The notes under the pieces were generated by a model. The model had not been told where the DNA came from, searched no databases, and worked only from the letters and a program-made list of their open reading frames with translations. Of a stretch of DNA of 64,000 nucleotides, positions 33,056 through 44,649 are shown piece by piece. The first letter of the stretch is position 1; each line of letters opens with the position of its first letter. Position numbers and translations under genes: made by a program. The DNA is from Chrysemys picta bellii (Eukaryota > Chordata > Testudines > Emydidae): positions 53,401,498 to 53,465,497 of the forward strand of contig NC_088791.1 of assembly GCF_011386835.1 (NCBI RefSeq). The letters run 5' to 3'.

Positions 33056-35049
33056 TTAAAATAATGACAGCCCTTTGCTTCGGCTATCCACTGGCGTGGA
33101 ATGGGAGGGTGCACGGAGCCCCCCCCCCCGCGTTCTTACACGTCTGGGTGAGGAGGCTATGGAACATGGTGAGGGGGGAGGGTGGTTATACAGGGGTTGC
33201 AGCGGCAGTCTGTGATCCTGCTGCCATTTCTGAAGCTCCACCAGATGCCGGAGCATGTCTATTTGCTCACGCAGCAGACCCAGCGTTGCATCCTGCCTCC
33301 TCTGATCTTCCTGCCACCACCTCTCATCTCGAGTGTCTCTCCTCTCCTCACATTGGTCCCTCCTGTCCTCACGTTGGTCCCTCCTGTCCTCATGTTCACT
33401 GGCATCTTTCCTATACTTTGAAACCATGTCCTTCCACTCATTCAGATGAGCTCTTTCATTGTGGGTGGATTCCATGATTTCCGCGAACATCTCGTCTCGC
33501 GTCATCTTTTTCCGATGCCTTATCTGAGATAGCCTTCGGGACGGAGGAGGGAGGCTTGAAAAATTTGCAGCTGCTGGAGGGAGGGAAAAAAGGAGAGAAT
33601 TTTTTAAAAAGATACATTTTACAGAACAATGCTTATACTCTTTCACGGTGAACAAAACTATTCACATTACATAGCACATGTGATTTCTGTGCAAGGTCAC
33701 ATTTTGCCTCTTAATATTGAGTGCCTGTGGCTTTGCTGCTAGAGATCACAGACGCAGGTCCGGGCAACAGAATTTGGCTTGCATGCGGCCATGGTAAGCC
33801 ATTGTCTTTCGGCTTCTGCGCCCTCCTTTCCCACATACCAAGCAAAGCTCGTTGAGTGCTGCGTTTTTCCTGTTAACCTTCAGCAGCAGAAAACAAACTA
33901 ACCCACCCCCCCATCCAATTTTCTGGGATGATCGCTTTATTCCTACCCCCACCGCGTGGCTGGTATCAGGGAAGATCCCTGCTAGCCACACGTGAAAAGC
34001 TCAGCGCCAATTCCCCCTCCCCCCCGCACTTGGCTTACTACAGGGAAGGCTTTCTTTTCAGCCACAGGCAAACAGCCCAGTAGGAAGGGCCACCTCTGTC
34101 CCCTTAATTAAATTCCCGTATTTCAACCAGGTTACCATGAGCAATATCATTCTCCTGAGGATTACACAACAAGATAAAGAACGGATGTTGCTTGAATGCC
34201 AGCAAACACCGGGACCATACACTGCCAGGCTTTGTCATGCAATGATACCAGATTACTTGCTACTAGCATGGCGTGGTCAAGTGTCCTACCATGGAGGACG
34301 GAATAAGGCTGCACTGCCCAGAAACCTTCTGCAAAGGCTTTTGGAGTACCTCCAGGAGAGCTTCATGGAGATGTCCCTGGAGGATTTCCGCTCCATTCCC
34401 AGACACGTTAACAGACTTTTCCAGTAGCTGTACTGGCTGCGAATGCATCCCAAGTCCTCAGGGCAAATTAATCATTTTAAAATGCTTGCTTTTAAACCAT
34501 GTTTTATATTTTAAAAGGTCAACTCACCTGAGGTCTCTTCCATGGGGTCATGGTCTTGGGTACTGGCTTGGGAGGCTTGGGAAAAAGATCCTGGCTGTTG
34601 GGGAGAACGGAGTGCTGTGTGCTCTCCGCAAGCTCATCCTCCTGCTCCTCCTCCTCTTCCCCATCCGCAGAATCCTCAGGTATGGCTGATGAGATTATCC
34701 CCGCCTCGGAATCCACGGTCAGAGGTGGGGTAGTGGTGGCGCCCCCCCCCCAGAATTGCATGCAGCTCAGCGTAGAAGCGGCACGTCTGCAGCTCTGACC
34801 CGGAGGGACCGTTTGCCTCCTTTGTTTTCTGATAGGCTTGTCTGAGCTCCTTGACTTTCACGCGGCACTGATCTGAGTCCCTATTATGGCCTCTCTCCAT
34901 CATGCCCTTGGAGATTTTTCAAAAGTTTTGGCATTTCATCTTTTCAAACGAAGCTCTGCTAGCACTGAATCCACTCCCCATATAGCGATCAGATCCAGTA
35001 CCTCCTGTACGGTCCATGCTGGTGCTCTTTTTCGATTATCGGCCTGCAT
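33056..35049 (-). pseudogene. Harbinger Myb/SANT-like DNA-binding protein, two exons, broken
   Basis: On the - strand exon 1 starts at ATG 35049 (MQADNRKRAPAW...QEVLDLIAIWG) and continues with CRVKVKELRQAYQK and CRFYAELHAILGG, a trihelix Myb/SANT domain, then an acidic EEEEEQEDELAEST stretch. It ends at a consensus donor CAG|GTGAGT (34528/34527). Exon 2 follows a pyrimidine tract and a CAGCAG acceptor near 33571 and encodes RRLSQIRHRKKM, a charged repeat (RRDQREDRRDQ) and a C-terminus ending near 33056. Breaks: in-frame TGA at 34936-34938, a shift just before the GMMERGHN-equivalent region, and a shift at a C run near 34741-34750. The family protein helps the transposase bind TIRs and enter the nucleus. 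Confidence 0.8.
34137..34427 (+). CDS. Unknown 96-aa open frame inside the Myb intron
   Basis: An ATG-started frame in good context (accATGa) lies in the intron of the antisense Myb gene, on the transposase strand, and ends at tag 34425-34427. The product has a normal mix of residues, with RITQQDKERMLLECQQ, then DYLLLAWRGQVSYHGGRN, then LLQRLLEYLQESFMEMSLED, predicted helical, and no known domain that I recognise. A tttcaaccag acceptor-like sequence ends 6 bp before the ATG, so it could be a spliced exon. It could be a third transposon gene, a captured host exon or chance; coding status is unproven. Confidence 0.4.
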   Translation: MSNIILLRITQQDKERMLLECQQTPGPYTARLCHAMIPDYLLLAWRGQVSYHGGRNKAALPRNLLQRLLEYLQESFMEMSLEDFRSIPRHVNRLFQ

Positions 35050-35434
35050 GGTTACCTGTGCTGATGAGCTCTCTGTGGTCACCTGTGCTCTCCTGTGCTG
35101 GGCAAACAGGAAATGAAATTCAAATGTTCGTGGGGCTTTTCCTGTCTACCTGGCCAGTGCATCCAAGTTCAGATTGCTGTCCAGAGCGGTCACAATGGTG
35201 CACTGTGGGATAGCTCCCGGAGGACAATACCATTGAATTGCGGCCACACTAACCCTAATTTGAAATGACAATATCGATTTTGGCGCTACTCCACTCGGCA
35301 GGGAGGAGTATAGAAATCGATTTTAAGAGCCCTTTATTTAGAAAGAAATGGCTTCGTTGTGTAGACGGGTGCAGGGTTAATTCGATTTAACGCTGCTAAA
35401 TTCGAATTAAACTCATAGTGTAGACCAGGCCTTA

Positions 35435-37611
35435 GACTCATAGAAGGGAGAAGATCAGAATGGGGAATGTGCATCTCAAAACTTTTGTTATTTTGCAAAG
35501 ATCTTGAAATTCTTGAGAGAATGTAAGACTAAAATGACTGTGGTTAAGAGATTCTTTTGCTCAACCAATGTTCCTTGCTTTCCTGCCACGTTGTCCCTGA
35601 ATGAATTAAACTAGAAGGCCAGAGAGCCCACAGACAAAGGTTGAACTCTGAGGGAGCATGTGTAAGCGACTGGGGGCACTTGAAGGTCTCAGTATTCATT
35701 TGGGGGTGAAGATGGCTGGGCAGCGGTACCTGGCATCCCAAAGGAGTGTGTCAGAATAAAGGTCTGAGCCTGGGAATGTTCCCTAGAGCCCCAGAGCTAG
35801 AAACTGTAACTCGACTCTACCTAGACCCAGTCGGCTTAGAAGCACATGGGACCCAGCGACTTGGTCTACTAACAACTGACTGGTGATCACACAGTGGGGT
35901 ACTGGGCATGTTGTAATAGTGTGATCAAGAAAATTCTATAGACTGACACTGTGCAATACGAAGCTCTGCAGCTCTTTCCCCTCCCATTGTATAATGGATA
36001 GTTGGTTGTTCATACCAAGAAAAATATCTACTGATATTATTTTGCTATCTCAGATTAAATAGTTAATCTTGATTAGTTACCATTTTACTGAATTTTGAAG
36101 AGTTTACATGCTAAAATCTAAGTATTATTTTTTAAACTCATTTAGATAAGTAAGACTTGACTCTCTTTTTATGTGTAAAAATCAATATTACAGAGACACT
36201 GAAAATAAACTATCATAGGTTTCAGTGGCAAAGTGCTAATTCAATTAAGTATTTATCAAACTATAACTCTAACCCATCAATACGTTACAATAGCAAAGTG
36301 AACAGATAAACATTATAAATCTAAATATATATAAATGTATATATACAGTAAAGCAAATTAACAAAGGCCTCAATTTTTCAATGAGCTCCACACAGGACGT
36401 TGCCAGCTCAGGGATCTTCGCAGGGTCAGGGCCATTATCTATTTGAGTCATTAGTGTCTTGAATCAGTTGTCTGTTGATATTCAGCAAAGCATATGCTTA
36501 ACTTTAAGCACCAGCTTATGTCCCTTGAAGTCTGGGGGGCTTAAGCACACATCTAAAGTTAAGCACATAGTTAATTGCTTTGCTGTATTAGGGCCTGGGA
36601 GGCCCCTTGCAGGATCAGACTTTAATTATAATTGCACTAAATATTCAGGCTTTGATACCCCTCCCTGAAGAAAGGATAATGATCCATAATACTCTTTTAA
36701 AGTGGAAGCAGTGAACATCCAGAGGAGGATAGACTGGAATCAGGTGGCTGACTATGATGAATCTTTTCATTTTAGATGATCACACCTGCCATGGAGGTTG
36801 CAAACCTAAGTATACTATAGGTAAAAAGAGGCTGTGTTGATCCCCATGCTATATAACAGACATCAATTTGTGCATCATTTTTCACTTTTATTACTCTTTG
36901 GGTTAACTTTCCTATTTGAGTTGTTCCACATTTGCTTTGATAAACTCAAAACATCGCCAGAATTTATAAATGTATCACATCCAGCAATATTTTGTCAGTA
37001 ATATATTACGTGTATTATATTTGTTTTTCTACTGCTTCATTCACAGGGGTTTAAATTTTATCATATTCTTTACATAGCAATAAAACCATTTCCATTGCAA
37101 ACTTGTAACAGTAATGGATAGCAGCCTTCAGGGGATACGTTTCTAAGAAATTTATTTCACCTCATGATGTTCAGCCACCCAAGGAATGAATTTGTTTCCA
37201 TGACAGATAAGGACTGCACAGATCATTTTAAAATGGTCTTGGGGTACCGCACATCAATATCAGAAAAAAGGAAAATGCAGAATTATAATATTTCTTTTGT
37301 TGTCATTAATCCTGCTAGTTTGTACCATAGAATGGTGAGCTGAACAGTGCTTCATTAACAGTCATTAAGAGACTTGCTAAATAGAGTTAGATAATCATTC
37401 AGTTCTGTTAAGTCCTGGGTGGCTTTTTATTTATTTAAGAAGTTAATTTAACTTATTTTTCAATCAATTTGTATTTGTATGTTTGGAGATGAATTTCTGC
37501 AATATACAATTTCAACATCCACAGTGTTCTTACTGGAAGCATTACAGATCAAAGTAAAATTAACAACCTGCACCCCCATCCTACAAAGACATAAATGCTT
37601 AACTTGGTAAC
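35435..37611. other. Mostly unique stretch with one palindromic repeat
   Basis: At 36478-36595 the inverted words agcaaagcatatgcttaactttaagc and cttaagcacacatctaaagttaagcacatagttaattgctttgct form a palindromic amniote MITE-like repeat, of which half is seen near 13945. The rest shows no gene. Confidence 0.5.
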
Positions 37612-37614
37612 TAT

Positions 37615-37920
37615 GGATTCATCTACACTTGAAGCTGGGGCTGTGGTTTCCAGCTTGAGTAGACATCCTCACACTAATTCACACTACTAATGTAGCCATG
37701 CTAGCACAGGCAGTGATGAGCAGCGGGAGGGGCTAGCTGCCCCAAGTACAAGCCCCCCCAGACCATGGAGGTATGTACTTGGGGTGACTAGCCCATTTCC
37801 CTGCTTGTCTCTGCCCATGCTCCCATGACTACCCCACTATTTTTAGTGTGCTAGTTCAATAAGAGCTAGCGGGAGTATGTCTGCTTGAGCTGGGAATCAC
37901 ATTCACGTGTAGACGTAGCC
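37615..37920. mobile_element. Harbinger-type MITE (306 bp)
   Basis: Ends ggattcatctacacttgaa and acgtgtagacgtagcc are imperfect inverted repeats, with a perfect 3-bp tat duplication on each side (37612-37614 and 37921-37923). TAT fits the TWA target of PIF/Harbinger. The interior has inverted words agctgggg...gctggga and no coding sequence. Confidence 0.75.
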
Positions 37921-37924
37921 TATC

Positions 37925-38118
37925 ACGATGTCTATACTGAAGCTGGGAGCATTCACAGGTGGGAGCTCAGTACGTACCTGCCAGGACCCTCTGGGTATAT
38001 ACTCAGGCTGTTAGCGTGAGCTGCCCCCTGGGCTACCCTGGCTACACTCCTACTTTTAGCACGCTAACTGGAGTGGAGCTAGCTCATATCTGTGTATGCA
38101 TGTTGAGAAGCAGTGCAG
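37925..38118. mobile_element. Truncated relative of the adjacent MITE
   Basis: Starts atgtctatactgaagctggga, closely resembling the left end of the preceding MITE, and continues through ctgttagcgtgagctgcc and cacgctaactggagtggagctagctc. No matching right TIR was found, so it is a one-ended fragment next to the complete copy. Confidence 0.5.
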
Positions 38119-39152
38119 ATATACGGTTTGAGTACCCATTGACTTCAATGGGTCTGCTCCAAAGGCATAAAGTAAAGCATTCCTGGATCAGGGCCATAGG
38201 TAGCTATTTAAAAATCACTCTGTACATAATGTATAAAGTAAACAGGTTTATCTTATCAACACAAATACTAACAACTGAAGCTAACAACGATGTCACTGTT
38301 GATTGGGTAGCCTACATTAAGAGATTTGCAAGCAGATGTGCCTTTCATAACACTGCATGTGGGTTAGTTCTGCCTTTCTGAGTTGGCTGTTGTGCCTCAA
38401 AGCTCATGTTGGCAGCCACATATTAATGGCTTTGTGATGCTGTATTGAACCATTGATTCTGCAAAGGGTGCAAGCTCCTTGACAATGAAAGAGGCATTGT
38501 GGTGTTGCTCTGTGGTTTGATTTGGTTTTCCCCTTCATGGGCCAGAGAGAGAAAAAAAATAAAGAAAATAGTTTCTGCATTTTCCCCTGCTACTTTGAAA
38601 AATCCCTTGAAAGTAGAACAAACATGTAAAACCTGAAAAGGTAAAAGGTATTCCCTAACCCATGTTACTCTTAACATCATAAAATATTTCTAAATTCAGT
38701 GACATGCAGAAATGTACATGTATTAATTTAAATCATTATTTGTGATTGTAAAAACAACTCTCAATTTTAGAGGAAACAAACTGCAAAGGCTTTTAGGCAG
38801 GCAGCTTGGTATGAACACTTGTCCCCAAGAGGAAAGGTCAAAATAAATTCTGTGTCTTACGCCAAGTAATGTAGCCTACATAGCTGACCACCACCTTTGT
38901 TTACAGGTCTGCAGGAAGGAGCCTTAACTCACAAACAGTTTGAGCACTGACTTCCAATAACCAAACAGCAGGTTTAACAGCTCTTTAGATGAGCTTGATT
39001 TTGAATACTTCAGGAAACCTAAGAGTCAGCACAGCAGTCACAATTAAAGTAATCTTTAACAACTATAGCCTCAACCCACTGCCACCTACGCAAGTGGAGT
39101 TCCATGATGGAGTTCGATGAGAGCAGGCACAAGCGCTGTATATATTTAACTC
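38119..39152. other. Unique stretch, no gene seen
   Basis: Nothing coding or clearly repetitive recognised. The open frame 37959-38381 starts in MITE sequence and has no motif. Confidence 0.4.
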
Positions 39153-39155
39153 TAT

Positions 39156-39437
39156 GGCCTTGGCTACACTGGCAATTCACAGTGCTGCACTTGCTGCGCT
39201 CAAGGGTGTGAAAAAACACCCCCCCTGAGCGCAGCAAGTGCAGCGCTGTAAAGCGCCAGTGTAATCAGCACCTGCAGCGCTGCACGCTCGCTTGCAGCGC
39301 TGCAAGCTATTCCCCTCGGAGAGGTGGAGTACTTACAGCGCTGCGAGAGAGCTCTCGCAGCGCTGGCAGTGCGACTACACTCGCGCTTCACAGCGCTGCC
39401 ATGGCAGCGCTGTGAATCTGCGAGTGTAGCCAAGGCC
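39156..39437. mobile_element. MITE rich in CAGCGCTG palindromes (282 bp)
   Basis: Ends ggccttggctacact and agtgtagccaaggcc are perfect inverted repeats flanked by tat on both sides (39153-39155 and 39438-39440), a Harbinger-type TWA target. The octamer cagcgctg, itself a palindrome, occurs seven times inside. A separate hairpin has arms cacttgctgcgctca and tgagcgcagcaagtg around gggtgtgaaaaaacacccc-like sequence. The GC content contrasts sharply with the flanks. The long antisense open frame (Ala/Ser/Leu-rich) is a by-product of the octamers. Confidence 0.88.
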
Positions 39438-39567
39438 TATGAAGTAATATAAGCAACTGCATTTTCTTTCCTGAGATCACTTCAGGTTCAACAGTTCTAG
39501 TTGAGCATCATTAAGGATTCTTAGTAGTTCTATAGCATTTCTAGTGTCACAGAAGTTAATAGACCAA

Positions 39568-39656
39568 GGGTCAAATTCAGCCCTAGAGTAAGTGGGTGTT
39601 ACTCTGTCGGCTTTAAAGGAACTGCATTTGCATATACTAGGCGTGAATTTGGGCCT
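39568..39656. repeat. Short inverted-repeat element (about 88 bp)
   Basis: Left end gggtcaaattcagccct and right end gcgtgaatttgggcc are inverted relatives, enclosing ttactctgtcggctttaaaggaactgc. It is a very short MITE-like relic. Confidence 0.5.
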
Positions 39657-39829
39657 ATATCTCTAATGACTGTTTTTCACTTCCTAGAAAGTTTACTTTT
39701 CAATAGTTTTTTATGCAAATAATCAGTGTGGATGTTTACATTGAAAATACCATGTGCATGGTTGCACATTAACATCACCTCTTTATGTTCAAATGTCTCC
39801 TCATATCTCATGATCTACCATGTTTTTCA

Positions 39830-39995
39830 AACATTAGTGAATTAGCCATACAACCCTCCTGTGACATATTATCCTCATTTATAGGTGGAAATAGCAAGAG
39901 AGGTGACTTCCCAAGGTCACACATGAAGTCTGTGGCAGATTTGGAAACTGAAGCCAAATTTCCTGCTTCCCAATCCTGTTCTCCAGATTATGCCT
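39830..39995 (-). mobile_element. MIR-type SINE relic, antisense
   Basis: The words attatcctcatttataggtgg, aagagaggtgacttcccaaggtcacac and agtctgtggcagatttggaaactgaagcc match the antisense MIR pattern (cccaaggtcacacagc, gtggcagag). Ancient and diverged. Confidence 0.65.
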
Positions 39996-40688
39996 CTTTT
40001 ATGTGCACCCCTTGCACAACTTTTAAATTCATTTAAACTCATCTAACTCACCTACTCCAGCAAATTTGAGTTCATGCAGTCATAAGCCATGCCATTTTCC
40101 CACACTGTGCAGGATTTGTTCCTATGTTGACCTTAACATAACCCCATGTGCTGATTCTCTGCTTGTGCTGATCTTCTTCACGCTGCACACTATTCCTTAT
40201 AAGTAAATTTAGCAACACTTATTCCCTAATATTCTAGTTAGGATTTAAATTTCTTTAGGTTTTAGTTTTATTTATTTTTAAGTTTATTAATGAGTTTATT
40301 AATTATTAATTAAAGTTTATTGAAGTGTCAGAAGCTTTTATACCACAGCTTATAAAGTTTTCTCAAGGAAATGTGTAAGACACATTAATTAGAGATCAGA
40401 GAACTCATGTGCATGCATGAAATAAAGAGTAGCGTATGCATCTAGTTTGTCATAAATAATTCTATACACTCCATTATGGGCTATATTTGCAGTAAGCAAG
40501 ACATATGTCCACCACCACCTTGATAACTTTGCTTTTAAGTTGTATCTCTTTCATCCACTCTTTCCATTTTGTTTCTTTGTAGCCTTTTGGGGGCATATTT
40601 GGAAACTGTTTACCACATTTTTGGCACTACCATAAAACAATTAACTACATACAAAATTTTCCTTTTCCAAATTAAGCTATTTTACTTA

Positions 40689-40963
40689 GGCTTTGTCTTC
40701 ACTAGCACTTCTGTCAGTAAAACTTGTGTTGGTCTGGGGTGTGAAAAAACACACCCCTGGCTGACATAATTTCACCAACAGAACTGCCGGTGTGGACAGC
40801 GCTATGTTGGCGGGAGATGCTCTCCCGACATCATAGCAACCGCCACTCATTGGCGGTGGTTTAGTTATGCTGATGAGAGGGCTACAGAGAGCGGCTACAC
40901 GGGAGACCTTACAGCAGTGCAGCTACAGCAGTACAGCTGTACCACTGTAGTGTAGACATAGCC
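40689..40963. mobile_element. Harbinger-type MITE (275 bp)
   Basis: Ends ggctttgtcttcacta and tagtgtagacatagcc are imperfect inverted repeats with a perfect 3-bp tta duplication (40686-40688 and 40964-40966). A gggtgtgaaaaaacacaccc hairpin near the left end is shared with the element at 39156, linking the two families. No coding sequence. Confidence 0.88.
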
Positions 40964-41022
40964 TTAGGGAGAAAAAGCAGCTAGCAAACATGAAAAACTA
41001 CTGAATGATGTATCATTTAAAT

Positions 41023-41445
41023 CAGAGGTTCTCAAACTGTGGGTCAGGACCCCAAAGTGGTTCGTGACGCCTTTTTAATGGGGTCACCAGGGCTGGTGTT
41101 AGACGTGCTGGGGCCCGGGGCTGAAGCCAAAGCCCAAGCCCTGCTGCCCAGGACCGATGCCTGAGCCCCACCACCCTGGACCGAAGCCAAAGACCAAGGG
41201 TTTCCACCCCTAGGTGGTGGAGCTCAGATTACAGGCCTTCCACCTGGGGCTGAAGCCCTTGGATTTCAGCTTTGCACTCCCACCCCCCTGCTCAGGGCAG
41301 GGGGGGGCTCAGGCTTTGGCTTTGCCCCCCCCTCAGGGCGGTGGGGCTCGGGCAGGCCCAGGCTTCAGTCCCCCATCCTAGGGTTGTGTTAGTAATTTTC
41401 ATTGTCAGAAGGGAGCCGCGGTGCAATTAAGTTTGAGAACCCCTG
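41023..41445. mobile_element. hAT-type non-autonomous transposon (423 bp)
   Basis: Ends cagaggttctcaaac and gtttgagaacccctg are inverted repeats of the hAT type. The flanking 8-mers atttaaat (41015-41022) and atttcaat (41446-41453) differ at one base, so the target duplication has decayed slightly. The centre is GC-rich with repeated ctgaagccaaagccc words and encodes nothing recognisable. Confidence 0.85.
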
Positions 41446-41453
41446 ATTTCAAT

Positions 41454-42589
41454 AAAGTTTTAAACAAAAGGTGTTTATTGGCTGTTTCCCAGGATAAGTT
41501 TCATTGCAGTGTGCATGCACACACACACACACAAAGATGAGAGGATAAATCTATCAAAGACAGTCACAGTGGATCAGGGCAATATCTATTCTGAGTTACA
41601 CCTAATGACATAAATTAAATTAAGCTGAATGGGTGATACTGAGAGTAGAATGTGGCCCAGTGTGTAGTAGAGAAATGTAATCAGATGGATTGGCAGTGGC
41701 ACATATACAGCTGTGATTTTCTGACAAACTTATATGACTTTGCTTTTTACTTGTAAGACAGCCAGATTTTAGACTAGATTACATACACTTGTTCCAGAGA
41801 GCGAGTCTTCCATTGTCCCAAGTGGTCCCTCCTTTTAACAGGCAGCCAAGGCCTCTTTCCATTCCTGATTCTCATTTCCTAACAAATTATCTACCCTGTT
41901 TGACAGTTGGGACTCAAAAACTGGGAGGGAGATTGTTCCTATTGAAAATACACAGACACAGATAGCAGGGACAGCTGCTTTAATTTCTAGTGTTATTTTT
42001 TGACAAACTGTTGCAAATGAGCCACAAACACAGGCAATAATCTTGGGGTGTCACTTTCCGTATTGACAAAAGCCTCCTTAAAGCAGCTTTAACATCGTTT
42101 TTCAGACTTAATATATGAGCAGCCAAGTTTCTCTTTCTGATGGATAGACCTTGTGTCATTGTTGTAGGTGCCGTATAATTTGAGGCTCTCCTTAGCTGGT
42201 CTTTGATTTAAATTGTGTATCAGGTTTTTTTTTTTCAGGAAAAGATCCCCCCACACACCCACACACACACCGGTATATTCTGGGACACTCTAAAACAAAT
42301 GCAAGCATGTAAAAGTGCTATTTGGGGACTTGGTTCTGACCCTTGTCGGGAAGTGCCACCTCAACTGGGATGAAAAAGACTTTGGGGCGGGGGGGACAAC
42401 AACATAAATGAAGTTTAATAATAACTAGCTAGAAGGCAAGAAGTTACCACTTGTAAACAGCCAAGGCACTGATCACAGTTGTGACACAGCCTACCCAGGA
42501 GTCAGTTCAAATCAAAGGCACGGGCCCATTCACTTAGAATAGAACAAAAGGGAATGTTACTACATTGTATCTACATGGCACATGCCTGA
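41454..42589. other. Unique stretch, no gene seen
   Basis: Short CA-rich patches (41515-41532 and 42252-42270) and no coding motif or clear repeat end. Confidence 0.4.
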
Positions 42590-43386
42590 TTGTTACATTT
42601 GCCCTTGAAAACTAGTGAAGTGCTAATGTTATTGTATCCACTTGTCTGTTTCCTGTGATTGCTGTCCTTGTACTTAATTAACCCTAGAACGATAATGTGT
42701 GTTAGTGTTTAAGTGTGAAGGATTGTCTCTGGCTTTCATATTGTGTTTACATTATGTTTACTCACTGGAGATTGGAGCCTTGGAAATGTAAATAACGAAA
42801 CATGTAGACTTCAAAGAGTGGGTCCTTGTGTGTTCAACAATAGGAAGTCTACAGACCCATGCTGTGCTGAAAACACTTGTCAGAGTGTTTTCAACTATAA
42901 GAAGGAAACTGGGGAGTGATTCTTCATCTCTCATCTCTTTGGCTGCTGTCAGAGGGTGCTCCAGATATTACAAACTTTGTAATATCACCTGTTATATATT
43001 CTACCTGCTTTAACTGCTCAATATCTCCTTTATTTTTTCTTAGCTAATAAATCTTTAGTTAGTTTACTAAAGAATTGGCTATCTGCATTGTTTTTGGTAT
43101 GAGATCCACAGCATCCATTGACCTGGAGGAAGTGACCAACCCTTTGGGGTTGGAAGAACTTAATGTAAAGTGATTTTTGGTTTTAATAACCTTTTATCAC
43201 AAAGTCCAGTTTGTCAGAGTGGCACGATATGCTGGAGAGCCTAAGGGGACTGTCTATGGCTCCTTGGTAAAGTTAATACAGTGATCCAAGAGTGCACACT
43301 TGTTACTGGTTTGGTAAGATCTAATTATAGAATATATCACCAGTTTAGTATCAGAGGGGTAGCCGTGTTAGTCTGAATCTGTAAAA

Positions 43387-44649
43387 AGCAACAGAGGGTC
43401 CTGTGGCACCTTTGAGACTAACAGAAGTACTGGGAGCATAAGCTTTCGTGGGTAAGAACCTCACTTCTTCAGATGCAAGTAATGGAAATCTCCAGAGGCA
43501 GGTATATATCAGTGTGGAGATAACGAGGTTAGTTCAATCAGGGAGGGTGAGGTGCTCTGCTAGCAGTTGAGGTGTGAACACCAAGGGAGGAGAAACTGTT
43601 TCTGTAGTTGGATAGCCATTCACAGTCTTTGTTTAATCCTGATCTGATGGTGTCAAATTTGCAAATGAACTGGAGCTCAGCAGTTTCTCTTTGGAGTCTG
43701 GTCCTGAAGTTTTTTTGCTGTAAGATGGCAACCTTTACATCTGCTATTGTGTGGCCAGGGAGGTTGAAGTGTTCTCCTACAGGTTTTTGTATATTGCCAT
43801 TCCTGATATCTGACTTGTGTCCATTTATCCTCTTGCGTAGTGACTGTCCAGTTTGGCCAATGTACATAGCAGAGGGGCATTGCTGGCATATGATAGCATA
43901 TATAACATTGGTGGACGTGCAGGTGAATGAGCCGGTGATGTTGTAGCTGATCTGGTTAGGTCCAGTGATGGTGTTGCTGGTGTAGATATGTGGGCAGAGT
44001 TGGCATCGAGGTTTGTTGCATGGGTTGGTTCCTGAGTTAGAGTTGTTATGGTGTGGTGCGTGGTTGCTGGTGAGAATATGCTTAAGGTTGGCAGGTTGTC
44101 TGTGGGCGAGGACTGGCCTGCCTCCCAAGGTCTGTGAAAGTGAGGGATCATTGTCCAGGATGGGTTGTAGATCACTGATGATGCGTTGGAGAGGTTTAAG
44201 CTGAGGACTGTAGGTGATGGCCAGTGGAGTTCTGTTGGTTTCTCTTCTGGGCCTGTCTTGTAGCAGGAGGCTTCTGGGTACACGTCTGGCTCTGTTGATT
44301 TGTTTCTTTATTTCCTTGTGTGGGTATCGTAGTTTTGAGAATGCTAGGTGAAGATCTTGTAGGTGTTGGTCTCTGTCTGAGGGGTTGGAGCAGATGCGAT
44401 TGTACCTCAGTGCTTGGCTGTAGACGATGGATCGTGTGGTGTGACCGGGGTGGAAGCTGGAGGCATGAAGGTAGGCATAGCGGTCGGTGGGTTTTCGGTA
44501 TAGGGTGGTGTTAATGTGGCCATCGCTTATTTGTACGGTGGTGTCCAGGAAGTGGACCTCCCGTGTAGATTGGTCCAGGCTGAGGTTGATGGTGGGGTGG
44601 AAGCTGTTGAAAGCATGGTGGAATTCTTCCAGGGCCTCCTTCCCATGGG
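43387..44649 (-). repeat. Left arm of the PLE inverted repeat
   Basis: Complementary to 45810-47072 with paired positions summing to 90459 at both ends checked, so no net insertion or deletion separates the arms. The encoded peptides of the two arms are identical over about 369 residues. A perfect or near-perfect inverted repeat of this size can extrude as a cruciform and is prone to rearrangement. Confidence 0.9.

Larger units (their letters stand above)
31147..35431 (+). mobile_element. PIF/Harbinger DNA transposon, nearly full length (4.3 kb)
   Basis: Inverted ends gggtatgtctacacta (31147-31162) and tagtgtagaccaggcc (35416-35431) enclose a transposase gene on the + strand and a two-exon Myb/SANT gene on the - strand, the two-gene plan of Harbinger elements. 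The right flank is tta; the left flank is aaa, so the 3-bp target duplication is not preserved. Subterminal words such as attcgaatt and aaatcgatt recur at both ends. The transposase frame is open but the Myb partner is broken, so this copy is probably not autonomous. Confidence 0.9.

Noticed and set aside
33013..33477. 154-codon + strand open frame
   Set aside because: It is the antisense shadow of the Myb gene's second exon; the - strand frame has the recognisable charged repeat and family layout.
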